Part shown: one piece after another, positions 34,451-46,728 of the stretch
How positions within the stretch are numbered: position 1 is the stretch's first letter
Layout: each line of letters begins with the position of its first letter
From: Mauremys mutica
Taxonomy: Eukaryota > Chordata > Testudines > Geoemydidae
Assembly (NCBI RefSeq): GCF_020497125.1
Contig: NC_059082.1
Coordinates: 31,270,965 to 31,334,964, forward strand
Length of the DNA: 64,000 bases
Direction: 5' to 3'
Position numbers and translations under genes: made by a program
The notes under the pieces: model-generated
What the model saw: the letters and a program-made list of their open reading frames with translations, nothing else
The model's database searches: none
What the model was told of the DNA's origin: nothing

Positions 34451-37400
34451 CCATAACTTGAGAGCCAGCCAGTTACCATCCGATGGCTGAAAAGTTCCAT
34501 TGGCTTCCGAATAGTTTGTTTTGGGGAAGTTACACAGTCCATACAGATTTGTATACAAGAATGTGTATTAAGTACAAAAGGACAGGAAACCATGCAAATG
34601 GCAAGACATCAGTTCACACTGAAAACGTATATTGTTTACAAAACTCCTGTTCTAATGTAAATACTGAACTTCAATCTGTCCTGTGAATCAAATGAGGTCC
34701 TCTTTTGCAGTACCTGTTGTCATGTGGATGTTTAATTTTCAGGTGGAAGGGAAGGCGGGGGGGTTAATTTGTCTGTTAAACTTCTGATTACTTCGATTTT
34801 TAAAAGCTATTTATTTATGATTTAAGAAAATAATTTAAAAAAAATCCACTACCAAGGAGACAACCTAAGGTAGCTTATGTAAAGCTGCTCAAGCCACTGG
34901 TGAAGTGTAGGGAAGTACCACAACAGGTTCACACTATGGGAGGTATTCCTGCTTTCTGCTGGAACTTTTCAGACAAGCTGAGAGCGGACTGGGGAACACT
35001 GTAAATGTCTGTGAATAGGAATGATTATCAAATGTGTAACATGCACTTTTGTTTGCTATATTCCTTTCTAGTTTTAGGTAGTTTGCTGGAAACCGAACTG
35101 TTGTGAACTGCTTACGTTAAGACAAAAACAAAACGTTGTAGTGTTCAGTTTCCCTTGTACAGAATGAGCATGGCATTTTAAACATTGATGTTCTTGTTAC
35201 CAGCATGCGTGTTTTAAGACAAAACTAAAAAAAAAAAAGAAGAAAGTGTCTACGTTAAATTATGAACCTAGTCGTCCAAATACTATTTTCTCATTAAAAT
35301 ATGTAAATTCAGATTTACTTTCTTATTCGTCTTTTTGAAGAGTTTGTACCAGGAAAATAAGAATATTAATTTAGGGGGGAATACAATATTTCAATTTTTA
35401 GATTATCTACATACATTTTTCATAGGAGGAAGAGAATTATCTATAAATATAATTGTTGAATAAAATACAGTAGCTTTCTACAAAAGATGGTCATTCTCAC
35501 ATGACTACCAAATGGAAATCAAGCTACGGTTCATAGACTACATTAGTATATATAACATATGTAATATATATAACGTGTGTGCACACATATGTGCACTTTT
35601 CATACCTATATATGTGTGTGCATTATATACCTATATACTAACTATATATTTGTGTGTGTGTGTGTGTGTGTATGCATGCACACAATACACACGCATAGAT
35701 ACTTTTTCTTGAATAACTATAACAATAAACGAACCTTTGAAATACTAGAATGCAAATCAGACTTAAAAACATCTTTAAAGGACTGAATGTCTTTTTAAGA
35801 CTAGAAGCATTAGAATTTTATAATGCAAGAGGCAGATCAAAATATTTCCAAACCTTAATATAAAACATTGCATACTATTTTATCTTTGAGTTAAACCTCT
35901 TAAAAGTATTTTAATTATCAGCTATTGTTCTTTCTTCACCTATATTAACTAAACATTTTTTAAAAAACACCTAGATTACAAACTGTAACATACAGTATTA
36001 TTATTTTATCTTTTATAATCAACAGATAATTATTTTATACAAAGAAAATTAAGGTAAACTACATTGAAATCTGGATTTCAGAGTTTCCAGTGCGTTTCTT
36101 TTTAATTTATTTTTAGGATTTTGCAAGGATTCTACAGAATTATTGAGAATCCGTGATTCAAATTCATGAGATAATCTAATAAAACTAGTACGTAGCCTTC
36201 AGATGCGAGGCCGTTCAAAGAATGTAGTTACATTACAATGAGATACTTAAATACTTATTAAAAAGAAACCCGACATTGTATTCTAATGAACCTACAGGAT
36301 GCAAGAATACATTGTAAATGATTTTAAAGAGGTACATTTCTATGGGTCTGTAGATGTAGACATATGAGAGATAGCGACAACCCCATCTCCCTTAAATACA
36401 TATAGTAAAGTACTTGACAAAAGTTTAAGGTTAATGTAGAGTATAATTAATCCAGTTGCGACTTTTTTTTTTAAGAAGGGATCCCACACACAGGAAAAAA
36501 AAAGGTGGAAAATACATGAATCATTGGGCTGATTAAAATGCATGAAGCTGCTAAAGCTTGTCAGATGGGGGACAACTGAACTCATTCATCAAGTCCAACC
36601 CACGATTATATCAACACGATCAGCTAAAGAAAGCATTCAAAACTTATCACCAGATCAATGGACACAAAACTCGACAAACTTTTCCTAAACAAGCGATGAC
36701 CTACATTTTCCTACGAGTTCTTAAAAAAAAAATCCAACAGTAAAAAAACCAAAATCATCAGATTAAATCTGAACTCAACTGAGAAGATGGGACTGCATCT
36801 AGTTATACTTGCAGGGTAATTTTAAACCATACAGTAGTTACACCTTTAAAAATGATTTTGTGTTCCATATAACCCCTACTAGAAAAGGAATCGCAAAAAA
36901 AACCCTTTAAAATCATTTCTCTTTCTTATCTAATCATGTTATTCAATGCAATTGTTACATCTGTAAACAATCACTACATTTTGCCACATGCACGGTTTTC
37001 TTGGCAATATCCAGCACCGTCTTTCATATTAAGCTACCAGAAAGAGACCATAATGGGTGCTGATTATTTAAATTTTAATAGGAACCTCACAAGGCATTCT
37101 TTTTGCTCTTTCCTTGGTAAAGGTTTAGATGCTTATCTCAAAGGTATGCCAACAAATAAGCAATTCAGAGAGTCCCTTGAATTTACTGCTTTGTCTTGTT
37201 AAATCTCTAATGGCTCAAGTCCAAAGTCAATAAACTCAGATCTGAAATAAAACAGCAAAAGACAACAATGGGGAAAAAAATTAAACACACACCACAGGTT
37301 CCCGAGCTGAAATCTTGTTTGGAGACATTACTCAAGGGTGTTTTGCAATTATTTTTGCCACTGATAAATTTTAAACTAGGTGTATTTTGATGTAAGTGAC

Positions 37401-40400
37401 ACGGAATTTCAGACAAAGCTTTGTTTGTTTGTTTTTTAAATAGGAGAGTGTATTTCAACTCCAGAGTGTAAGGCAAGCCAGCAAAAACCCAGTCGTGCTT
37501 GGCCTCTCGGATTTTTGCTTCATTTCAATGCAAAAGGTCTGGATACATTCTAGTCGGTATATTTTATTTTTGTCCGCTGTGAGAGCAGACTCCAACCTAA
37601 TAGGATCGAGTCACCCTATTGAAAGGAGCAAGGATCCTTCTGACACTAAAGAATATTTATTTTCTTTCCACAGTTTTTAAGTATGGCCTCTGATCGTGTC
37701 TTGAGCAATCTTGCCAGGTAGCGTGGAAAGAAGCTCACAGCGATCCCTGTAAGGGGATTTTACAAGCAACCCCCCCTCCTTTTTTTTTAAAGTGCTCCTT
37801 AGCACAGAATGGGAACTTTAGATCTTTGTAAATTTCTGTGCAGAATGATCTTTAAATCTTAATATAATTCTCACTTGGATTTAAAGAAAAACAAAACAAC
37901 AACAACAACAAAAAGGAATCCAGGCTGTGAAGCCTTGGAGGGGCTGTATTTGTTTCTTTTAAACTAACAACAAATTATCTAATTAATATGTTTCAATTAT
38001 AGCATGAAAAAGAGAGGCTTTGGACCGCCTGCAGTGGGTTTACAATAGCCCCAGAGCCCACGATAGGAATTTACAATAACTTCACATCTGTTTCTTTATT
38101 TCCCACTTTTCGAGTCTAAAACTCCTCTCGAGATCACTTCACACCATGGCCCAAGTTATGAAATATGTCCCCCTGCTAAAAAAAAAGGAGAAAGAAAAAG
38201 GACAAAACTTTGCAGATCGAGGCTTCATTTGCAAGCTAGCAAGTGAAAGCCCCATTGAAGAGCATTAAACAAATATATTAGAATTCTGTCACTTTATGCA
38301 ATTGAGTAGATCAAATAAAGGGTCCCAGGCCACTTCATTCACTCTCATTCACTTGAATAGAAAATGCAAAGAATAGCAAACCTAGACTGGGCCACCGATG
38401 TAGATTTAGCCCTTTTTTTCTAAGAGACAAAAAGGCTGAATTTTCACAAACACATAGCTGACTCGGGGACTAGGAAACCAGCTCTGAAACCCCTTTGGAA
38501 TTTAAATTCATTTTATCTTCCTCTCTCTCTCTCTCATTTTTGTTGGGTCTGTTTGCACTACAGTGCAAGTTGCACTGGCACGCCAGTTTGGGGAAAAGGC
38601 TCAGGGTTTACAAGCAGGATTTATCATGCCGAGCTATCATACAGTTTTGGAAATACTACTTGTATTTAAAAGAGGAAGAGATCGGGGGGTGGGGGTGGGG
38701 AGAGAATCAGCTTCTGGTCGAAAGATGATTACATGCATCCTGAGAAATACAGCAGTTCCATGAGGACATATATTCCATAGGCAATAGTTCAATTGTATAG
38801 CTGCAAATCTCAGGACTGCTGCTTTACTTGGCTGAGGATAGCTCATCCCTCACTGGGTCTTCATTCATCAAGTTATAACTCAGATTTGGAAACTGTTGCA
38901 TGAAAGCCACCTCTTACACAAGAAAGCAAGCGAACAAATACTCAGGGGTCTGACTGATTGTGGAGTTACAAGAGGATAACTTATCACTGGCTTTACATTA
39001 CTCCTGATTCACACCAATGCAACTAATTTTTACGTTCACCAACATTATTCATATAGCTGTCTTAGCAGGAGTTTGTAAGGAAAATGTCTGCACTGTTTAG
39101 CACACTAGAGAAGCCGGTCCTGAAGCATGCATTACAGTCTATAATTGTCATATACCTGCAACACAGTCTGTGGAAAAGTACAGCGAAGCACCTTAGAATT
39201 TAACTGACTGCAAGTGCATTTTGTTTCAAAGATAGAATTAAAATTCAACTTGTATAACCAGAGGTTGGATGTTTTTGGTACTATTTTCTGGATTAATATT
39301 GGTTATCTGTGTGTTTGCAGTGTATGTGACAGGGGAATATTAAACTCAAATACAGGAAATCACTGATTTATTTTATATTTTCTGAACTGTATTCTCTTGT
39401 TTCTTATACAGAGAGATGATACCATTAAAAGTCTGATAGAAGATTGAATTAATCTCCAAACATTATGAGACACACTATGTACTTTGAGCTCTTTACGTTC
39501 TAACTAGAAATTCTCTCACTAAAGGCCTCATCTCCATAAACTCCATTAAGAGGGCCAAAAAAAGCAGGTACTAATATTATTAAACAATATTTCACTAACA
39601 TTTTAATTTCCTTGTTGGTACAGAATAAAAACTCAGCTAACAAAACAAAACTGCTGCAGTTGCAGTTTTCAGTGGAGTAACACTCAGACCACACGAGTCT
39701 AAAATCTGATTCTTGGGATTTTGCTTCTTGTTTTGCAGCACAGTTTTCTCTTAAATTTGTTTATTTTCTGCAGTGTTTCCTTTGCTGGTAGCTTTACTAA
39801 CCATAAAGCATGAATGGAATTCTGGTCTGATCTGCAAAATATTGACACCCAAGACCAGATGTTATCTCTTTCTCTCACACCATCTCTATAACACATGCCA
39901 TTGCCAGAGAATGCTCAAGTGTTTGAAAGGTTAACGCATGTCCTCATCTATAGGCACTGCTAAATAAAGGATCTTAATTTTGTGCCATTTAGAAGAGCCT
40001 CAGTATTTATTAAGTAGTAACTAGAGTATTTTGCATTAATTAGAGCAGCTCCTTAGAGAGACATTACAGCCAAGAATAATTTTACATCACAGGAGAACTG
40101 TAAGCACATTAACTCCCCACAACTAAAATTATGACAGACAGCAACAACACTGGTCTTACTGGTAAATATTAACTTACATGCATTTTTTTTCGAATTATGC
40201 ATTCAAAACCAACCACATTTATATAGGGCTTGATTTTGCATTCTATGCACTTAGCTTCAACAGAATGCAGGGGCCTTCTCCTGCTCCCAGTGATGTCAGC
40301 AGCAAACTCCTAATGTCTTCAATGTGATCAGACCTTTATTTTTTAATTAAGATAACAAATTTAGAACCTAACATAATATTAAGCTTGGAACTTTGGACCA

Positions 40401-41829
40401 AAATCTGCTCAACTGAGCAGCAACACTGGCATCAAAGGGATTCCTTGTAAGCAAGGGAAGGATTTGATGCTTTATAATAGCTCAGTTGCAAAGCAGTGCA
40501 TGACAGTACAATTTTGCTAAACAATTTGGCCACTGTAGTTTCAGCTAACATTGTATGAATCACAAGCTTCCTAGAGGTAAAAATGGGGTAAATGTCCAAA
40601 CTTTGGGTAAGATGCTCCTCTACTTAGAAAAAAGGTGCAAAAAAGTCCAAGAACCTCCAAAAAATAGATAGAAAAGTGAGCTTCAGGCAAGTTACTCCAC
40701 AGCACGCCCTTCAGTCATGAACAAAGGCCTGGGCAAAATGGGAAGCATCCCACTACCACACAATGGTAGATTCTGTAGCAAGGGATCATGGCATATGGAA
40801 ATGTTCAGCAAGCTTTTCAGAGAGGTGTAGGTCACATGCCAACCCCATTTGCTGATGGCACCTGCATCAGAAAGCTGCAAACCCCTCTGTATTTTGCCAC
40901 ATATCTCTGCTGATACCTAGTGAATGCTGGTCAGTGCTGCATTACCTCATAATAAATTACAATTTGGTTTCTTCCTGACTGCTCCCACACTTCTTCCTTT
41001 TCTGGCCTTGGCATGCCTGTGAAGTTTCTCCTGCGTGTAAAGCCAACTGTTCAGGTTCTATGCGGCAGATAATTGAGGAGTTGGGAGGTGAAATCTACCC
41101 CCTTCTCTCCTCAGCTTAGGGCCAGTGAACAAAACTACTGCACAGACCCTTGAGAATGTTTTCCCAACCATTAGACTGGAAGGGCAGCCACATCCTCCTA
41201 TGCAGGGTGTTGGAACCAGGGGATCTGCATAAACATGGATCCTGTGGTCTGTCTCTGTGAGTTAGGCTGTCTTTGGCCCTTACTACACACCATTATTCAG
41301 AGCAGTCCTAAGGCTGCTCTAAGATGAGGAAGTTGGGGGCACTGGCCTTGCACACAGAGCTTGAGTAGGTAAGCACAAAGGTGAAGTACAAGAAGACATC
41401 TCTGAGTCCTCCCCACCCCCCCACTTTGGTCTAGCCAAGTATCTAACCCTTAACAATGATTGGGCTAAGGATTTCCTTTCAGGGGAAGGGAGCAGGAGAG
41501 GGGGTTTTGGAATAATGATGCCTGCTATGGAGAGGATGTTATTGGATTTTTACCTCTGTTGAAGACTAACCGTGCGGGCCATGGAATGTGAATATAACAG
41601 ATGTAAAGGTGCCCACAGCTTGGAATGGACACTTATTGAAAGTTTGTATATTTAAATAAATTAAACAAATAAATATAACTGGATCCAAGCTTGAGCCAAA
41701 GCCCTGGCTCTTCCCCACCTCTCTCACATTTTGAGCCATGTCTGGAGCCTCTGAGGAGGAGATATGATTTGTCTGGAATTAACTGGGCACAAGTGGTGCC
41801 ACCTATTGTAAGCTTAATGGAAGACATGG
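34451..41829. other. Repeat-poor non-coding DNA downstream of FOXB1
   Basis: About 7.4 kb without a supported gene. Simple repeats are (TG)n at 35651-35671, a TATATA/GTGTGT-rich stretch at 35545-35700 and (AAC)n at 37892-37912. About 40225-40310 resembles an old foldback or LINE fragment (GGGCTTGATTTTGCATTC). The short frames have no recognisable domain. Confidence 0.55.
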
Positions 41830-42850
41830 TGTTTTAAACAACAGGGTGTAACGCTGGTAGACCAGGCGACAGCTCTTTCCAAAACTTGAGGCCTCAGCTG
41901 ATCACTGACAAATTCATTGCTGGAAACCAGTCTGTTTCACCTGTGTGTTAGTTTGGTTAAGATAGATATTGGACTTATAAGCATGTATTTAGTGTTTAGA
42001 TATTATGAAATGCTTGTAAATTGCTGCCTGCATTCATCTCACTTATAATTTCTTTATTACCTGCTATATGCTAATAATTAAGTTTTTGCTTTGTAACTGT
42101 AAATAATGTTTGCTCTGAAACTGGGAACCAACTCAGGAGGGATCATTTCTGCCCATCAAGAAGGCCTAGCAAAACTAAATGAGCCACTGTGGGACATCAC
42201 AATACCAAGACTTTGTTAACTGCCCTTTACCCCCATGAAGAGGCTACGTGTCGTCCCATCCGCTTGAATTCTGAAAGAAGGAAATAAAAATAGCTGACAA
42301 GAAAATTTTCCATCTCTTTTGCTGTTTGGACTCTCCCAGGGCCAGATGCAGAGATACCGAGGGTCAAGCTGGGTTAGCCCTACAAGACATTCAGAGCTGA
42401 CAGATTAGAACAACTCTGTCATCTTTTTGGAACCATGCACTGTAACTCATTTGTTATATAGACTTGCCTTCTATTACCTTGTAATAATTCATTTATTTTC
42501 TTAGTTAATATATCCTGAGATAGTTTGCTCTAGGATTTACTACAAGCTTTGGGACTAGGAGTAACTTGAATATTGCTGTGATGTTTGGTGTAAAGCAGCC
42601 ATCTCTCACTAAGTCCACCTTGCCTGCGTGGTAAGATAGACTGGAATGCCCAAGAGAATGGTTTGTGACTCCATGGTAAGATTGCTATATAGTGCTCTAA
42701 AAGTGCACACTTGTTTCTGAGTTTCTATCTAATTATAGAACATGAAACCAGTTTGGGGTCTCTGCCCTGCTTCTTGACAGTAAGCCCTGAGGTTGGCACT
42801 CACAGTTGTGAGCCACTCCACAGAGTGTGACACAGGCCATTTTCAGTCAT
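41830..42850 (+). repeat. LTR-like repeat (probable old retroelement LTR)
   Basis: The sequence GCTAATAATTAAGTTTTTGC, GGGAACCAACTCAGGAGGG, CCACTGTGGGACATCACAA and GTAACTCATTTGTTATATAG belongs to a turtle repeat I remember as LTR-like. It has AT-rich signals typical of an LTR but I cannot fix its ends or a target duplication. No retroviral gene is present. The call is tentative. Confidence 0.4.
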
Positions 42851-43101
42851 TCAGGAATTGTCACACTTCATCTAACCCAGTATTCTGTACTGGACAGTGA
42901 TGGGTTTCAGTTGCTTTAGAGGAAGATATAAAAACGCCATAATGAATAACGATATTATAGAGGAAGAAAGAGCACCAGGTCCACGGTCATCATTTTTAAC
43001 ACGGCTGAGTTCCTCAATTGGGCAATCAATGAAATATGCTAATATGGTTTCAATACCTGTTGTTACTAAGACTATTCTCAAAGTAGTAAGATAGCTTGAC
43101 C

Positions 43102-43345
43102 CAGTGGTCCCCAACCTTTTTCGTCTGGCAGGTGCCAGACAACGGGCCACGGAGGACCATGGTGGTGGACGAGCATCCGCTGAAATGCCGCCGACAAGCG
43201 GCATCATCCAGAGGTGTCGCTGCCGAAATGCCGCCGAATTTCAGCGGCATTTTAGCAGATGCTCGTCCGCCGGCCAGTACATGGGCGCACTTAGACGCTC
43301 TGGCGGGCGCCATGGCACCAGTGGGCGCTGCGTTGGGGACCCCTG
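43102..43345. mobile_element. hAT MITE, 244 bp
   Basis: It begins CAGTGGTCCCCAACC and ends GTTGGGGACCCCTG, inverted ends of the Charlie-like hAT type. The 8-bp flanks are GCTTGACC (43094-43101) and GCTTGGCC (43346-43353), one mismatch. The inside contains inverted pieces around GAAATGCCGCC. No transposase. Confidence 0.9.
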
Positions 43346-43676
43346 GCTTGGCCTATATTTACTGAGGCATACTTAAAAAAGTTTCATACTTGGGTCAGGA
43401 TTTCAAGCATTTCCCTGCAACCATGAGGTCTAGAAACTTACTCTTAAAACAAAATACCCAACCACCCTAAAATTCCTTATGCATCTCCAGGAGTTCAAAG
43501 TAAAACATCAAATATCGTGAGACTTGCAATATAAATCACGAGAGCTGGCAATATTGGGGTTGTTTTTCTTCTAAAATCAATGTCTTAGTGATAATGGGCA
43601 CAGAGAGCAGGCAGCAGAGGTGGTGATAAGCTCCTAAAGCAGAGGTAGGTTAATGACATTAAACCTGACAATCTTA

Positions 43677-43904
43677 GACCTGATCCATGCTAGAAACTTT
43701 TGCCAGTAGAACAATTAGGTCAGGTTTTATTCCACATTCTATACTGGCAAGTGCAGGTGCAGTTATACAGGTAGGAAAGTGCTTCTCTGGTATAGCTTGG
43801 GGAACGAATATAAGCTATACCGGCAAAAGATGCGTCTTCACTAGAAGGGTTTGCCTATAGCTGTATAGCTATACCAGCAAACCTTCTCTAGTATAGAGCT
43901 GGCC
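43677..43904. mobile_element. Short inverted-repeat element (MITE)
   Basis: The left end CCTGATCCATGCTAGAAAC and the right end TTCTCTAGTATAGAGCTGGCC are imperfect inverted repeats. The centre has TATAGCTGTATAGCTATA, and GTATAGCTTGGGGAACG with its counterpart. I recognise the type from turtle DNA. It is a diverged copy. Confidence 0.55.
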
Positions 43905-44035
43905 TTGGGGGCAGGAATCACATGGGTGGGTGCAAGTAATCATTTGCAGACAGCATCAGTAATAACAGGCCAGTGAAGGATTCTCAGGGTAGGCTTTGCT
44001 CAGCCTGCTCTGAATCAGATACAGTGAGACTGAAC

Positions 44036-44361
44036 CAGGGGCGGCTCCAGGCCCCAGCACGCCAAGCGCATGCTTGGGGCGGCATGCCGCGGGGGGGTGC
44101 TTTGCCGGTCGCCGGTAGGGCGGCAGGAGGCTCCGGTGTACCTCCCGCAGACGTGCCTGCAGAGGCTCCGCTGGTCCCGCGGCTTTGGTGGAGCAGCCGC
44201 AGGCACGCCTGCGGGAGGTCCACCAGAGCCGCGGGACCAGCGGACCCTGCACAGGCACGTCTGCGGGAGGTTCACCGGAGCTGCGGGACTGGCGACCGGC
44301 AGAGCGCCCCCCACGGCGTGCCGCCGTGCTTGGGGCGGCGAAATGGCTAGAGCCACCCCTG
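44036..44361. mobile_element. hAT MITE, 326 bp, same family as 16475-16696
   Basis: The ends are CAGGGGCGGCTCCAG and CTAGAGCCACCCCTG, with a perfect 8-bp duplication GACTGAAC at 44028-44035 and 44362-44369. It is longer than its sister because a block with CTCCCGCAGACGTGCCTG occurs several times in both orientations between about 44140 and 44280, giving a strong internal foldback. The reading frames inside are by-products of GC-rich repeats. Confidence 0.95.
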
Positions 44362-44369
44362 GACTGAAC

Positions 44370-45022
44370 ACATCCCATCCCCATTTCACCCCCAGCAGGC
44401 AGAAAGTAGGGCTGGAGAAAGGGCTCAGAAACTCCTGTTCTGCCAGGGTATGGTCAGAGCTGGACAACACAGCCTGGAAAGTGGGTACAGCCCACCAGGG
44501 AGGGGGCAGAACCAGACCATGGAGGAAATGAATTTATTCACTGCATCAGCATCCTATGGAGACGTGGATGGAGTATAAAGCGTCCCTTCTCCTCCTCCAA
44601 CAGCCCTACCCGAGAAGCAGTATTACCCCCATCTGCTGTCCCGTGGGGTGAATCCCTCCAGTGGCACAGCCGTCTTGCTGCACTTTGCATCTGTGGGGGT
44701 AGAATGAAGGCCAATAGCTGTTGACTGCATTGCTTGTAAGTTGTTTTAGAATATTGAAAATCCCACTGCCGTATATTGGTTTTGACCAGGCATGCCTTTA
44801 TGTATCCATTTTGTCTAGATATATTCACGTCACCAGGCTCTGCTGCCACAGCCCTGCATTTGAGGATTCATTTTTTTAAAACCACAAAACATCCACTATC
44901 TTTGCTTGTGTTTTACTAAATCTTTCAGACCCAAGTTACTCTGAAATACTTCCATGAACTTAAGATCAGTCATCATAGAGGAATCACCAAAGGCACTTAC
45001 TGAATGTTCAGATGGAGACACT
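44370..45022. other. Intergenic DNA between hAT elements
   Basis: No gene or repeat recognised. Confidence 0.5.
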
Positions 45023-45030
45023 CTCGGAAA

Positions 45031-46720
45031 CAAGGCTGGATTAAGGCATAAGATAACTAAACTACATCTGAGCACTTCGCAATATGAGGGGCCTCCGAAA
45101 AAAGAAAAACGGACTCCGATTTTGACAAAATTTGAAATGGTTGATAAAGGAGATATGGGGAAAAAGATTCTCTCTAAATATAGACATTTTCATTCAAATA
45201 TGACAAAAATATACATATCTGGCTATAGAAATACCTTCATGCTACCTTACCCTTCACTAATGATTCATTATTGACAGGTGGGAGGTCAGGGCTGAGAAAA
45301 AAAGATAATTGAACTTGCAAAATTAGTATTTCTATGACTAAGTCTGCTATCAGTCTCCTAATGCAGCATTTTGTTGGCCAGCTACTACTGGTAAAATTCT
45401 TACTGTGCCTTCATAACTTATTTAAATAAATAATCTCACCGCCGATAAAACTTGGGAAAAATGTAGGTCGGAGATGGCAGTGTTGTGAAGTAATCCTGCC
45501 AAGCTCATACTCGTATCGGACTCGTGCTACAAGTGACGTCATGTATAGCGTCCCCCTTGGCTGGTAATAGCTGGAAGGCTACCATCTTTTGTTTATAGTC
45601 CAGCACACTCAGTTGTATAGTGCCTTCGTTCCTGTTTTTCTTCATTTTCTTAAGTGTTAGTGTGTTGTTCTTCTTTTGATCTGTACATACATACAATTGT
45701 GTATTTTAGCACGCACACCGCTTTCTGGTTCATGTGCCATCCATGCTTCAATTATTGAGTTTGCAGGTGATTGTCTTATGGACTTGGGTTAAGTGGATCT
45801 TGAGGAGGATAAATTTGTGTTGGCTTCCCTCCGTCAGTTTCGGGAACCTTCACAGTAAATATCAGAGAGTGCTGACGAAAGGATAAATGGAGCGTATTTA
45901 GAGAAGTGAAGGAAGATATACATATATATCGAAATATTCTGAGTACTTGGTGAGCAAGTTATTTCAAACTATGTGCATATATGATGTTTAGGCTATTAAA
46001 CCCTATAACAGTCATTATATTTGCTTGAATATAGGCTAGTTTTTCTCACTTTCTCAATGCCTGGATAGAGATTACCAGACCTTTTTCTGGTAAATTCTCT
46101 TTCGCACATATTGCCTGTTGTCACTCTGTGTCTAAGGTGTTTACTCGATATTTATTAGTGGTCCTGGGGGAGAGAGAGGATAGAGAAGTGAACACAAAGA
46201 GAGTTGTCTACCTAGAAAATGCTGCAAGAAAAGCTCTCTACCCTAAGCATTCTGTGCACTGAAAGTGTTAAACTCTGTAGCTTATCATTTGAGGACATTA
46301 TCAATGACTTTGCTCTCTCAAAATCAAGAAAGAAAATGTTTTAAATTTCAGTGTTAAAATTAATGTGATGTGCAAACAGACATACTGCAGGTTGTACTGC
46401 TTCCATTAAGTAAACTGGTCTGTGTAACTAACTGCTTTTGTGTTGCTGTTGATATAAAGTTTTCATATCTACTAATTAAGAAATCATAGATGAAAATGTT
46501 AATTTGAAACTATTTTAGAATACAAACAGGCATATTACAAGACATGTTTTAGTTAGATGATTATTCCATTTTCACAACTTTGCCTTTTTATATATACAAA
46601 TATAAAGCTTTTGTGTTTATATATTCAATGTCCTTTCTGTGAAAATAATAAAAAATTTTTTTTATGTTTTGGGGCCTCTTGACATAGCTTAGGGCCTCAG
46701 AATGTCATAATCCAGCCCTG
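45031..46720. mobile_element. Non-autonomous hAT element, 1690 bp
   Basis: The left end CAAGGCTGGATTAAGG and right end CATAATCCAGCCCTG form an inverted repeat (13 bases with one mismatch). Flanks are CTCGGAAA (45023-45030) and CTCAGAAA (46721-46728), an 8-bp duplication with one mismatch. The AT-rich inside has no long open frame, so it is an internally deleted or captured-sequence element moved by a transposase encoded elsewhere. Confidence 0.88.
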
Positions 46721-46728
46721 CTCAGAAA

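Noticed and set aside
43956..44531. Several overlapping frames of 79-153 codons on both strands
   Set aside because: All come from the GC-rich internal repeats of the hAT MITE 44036-44361.
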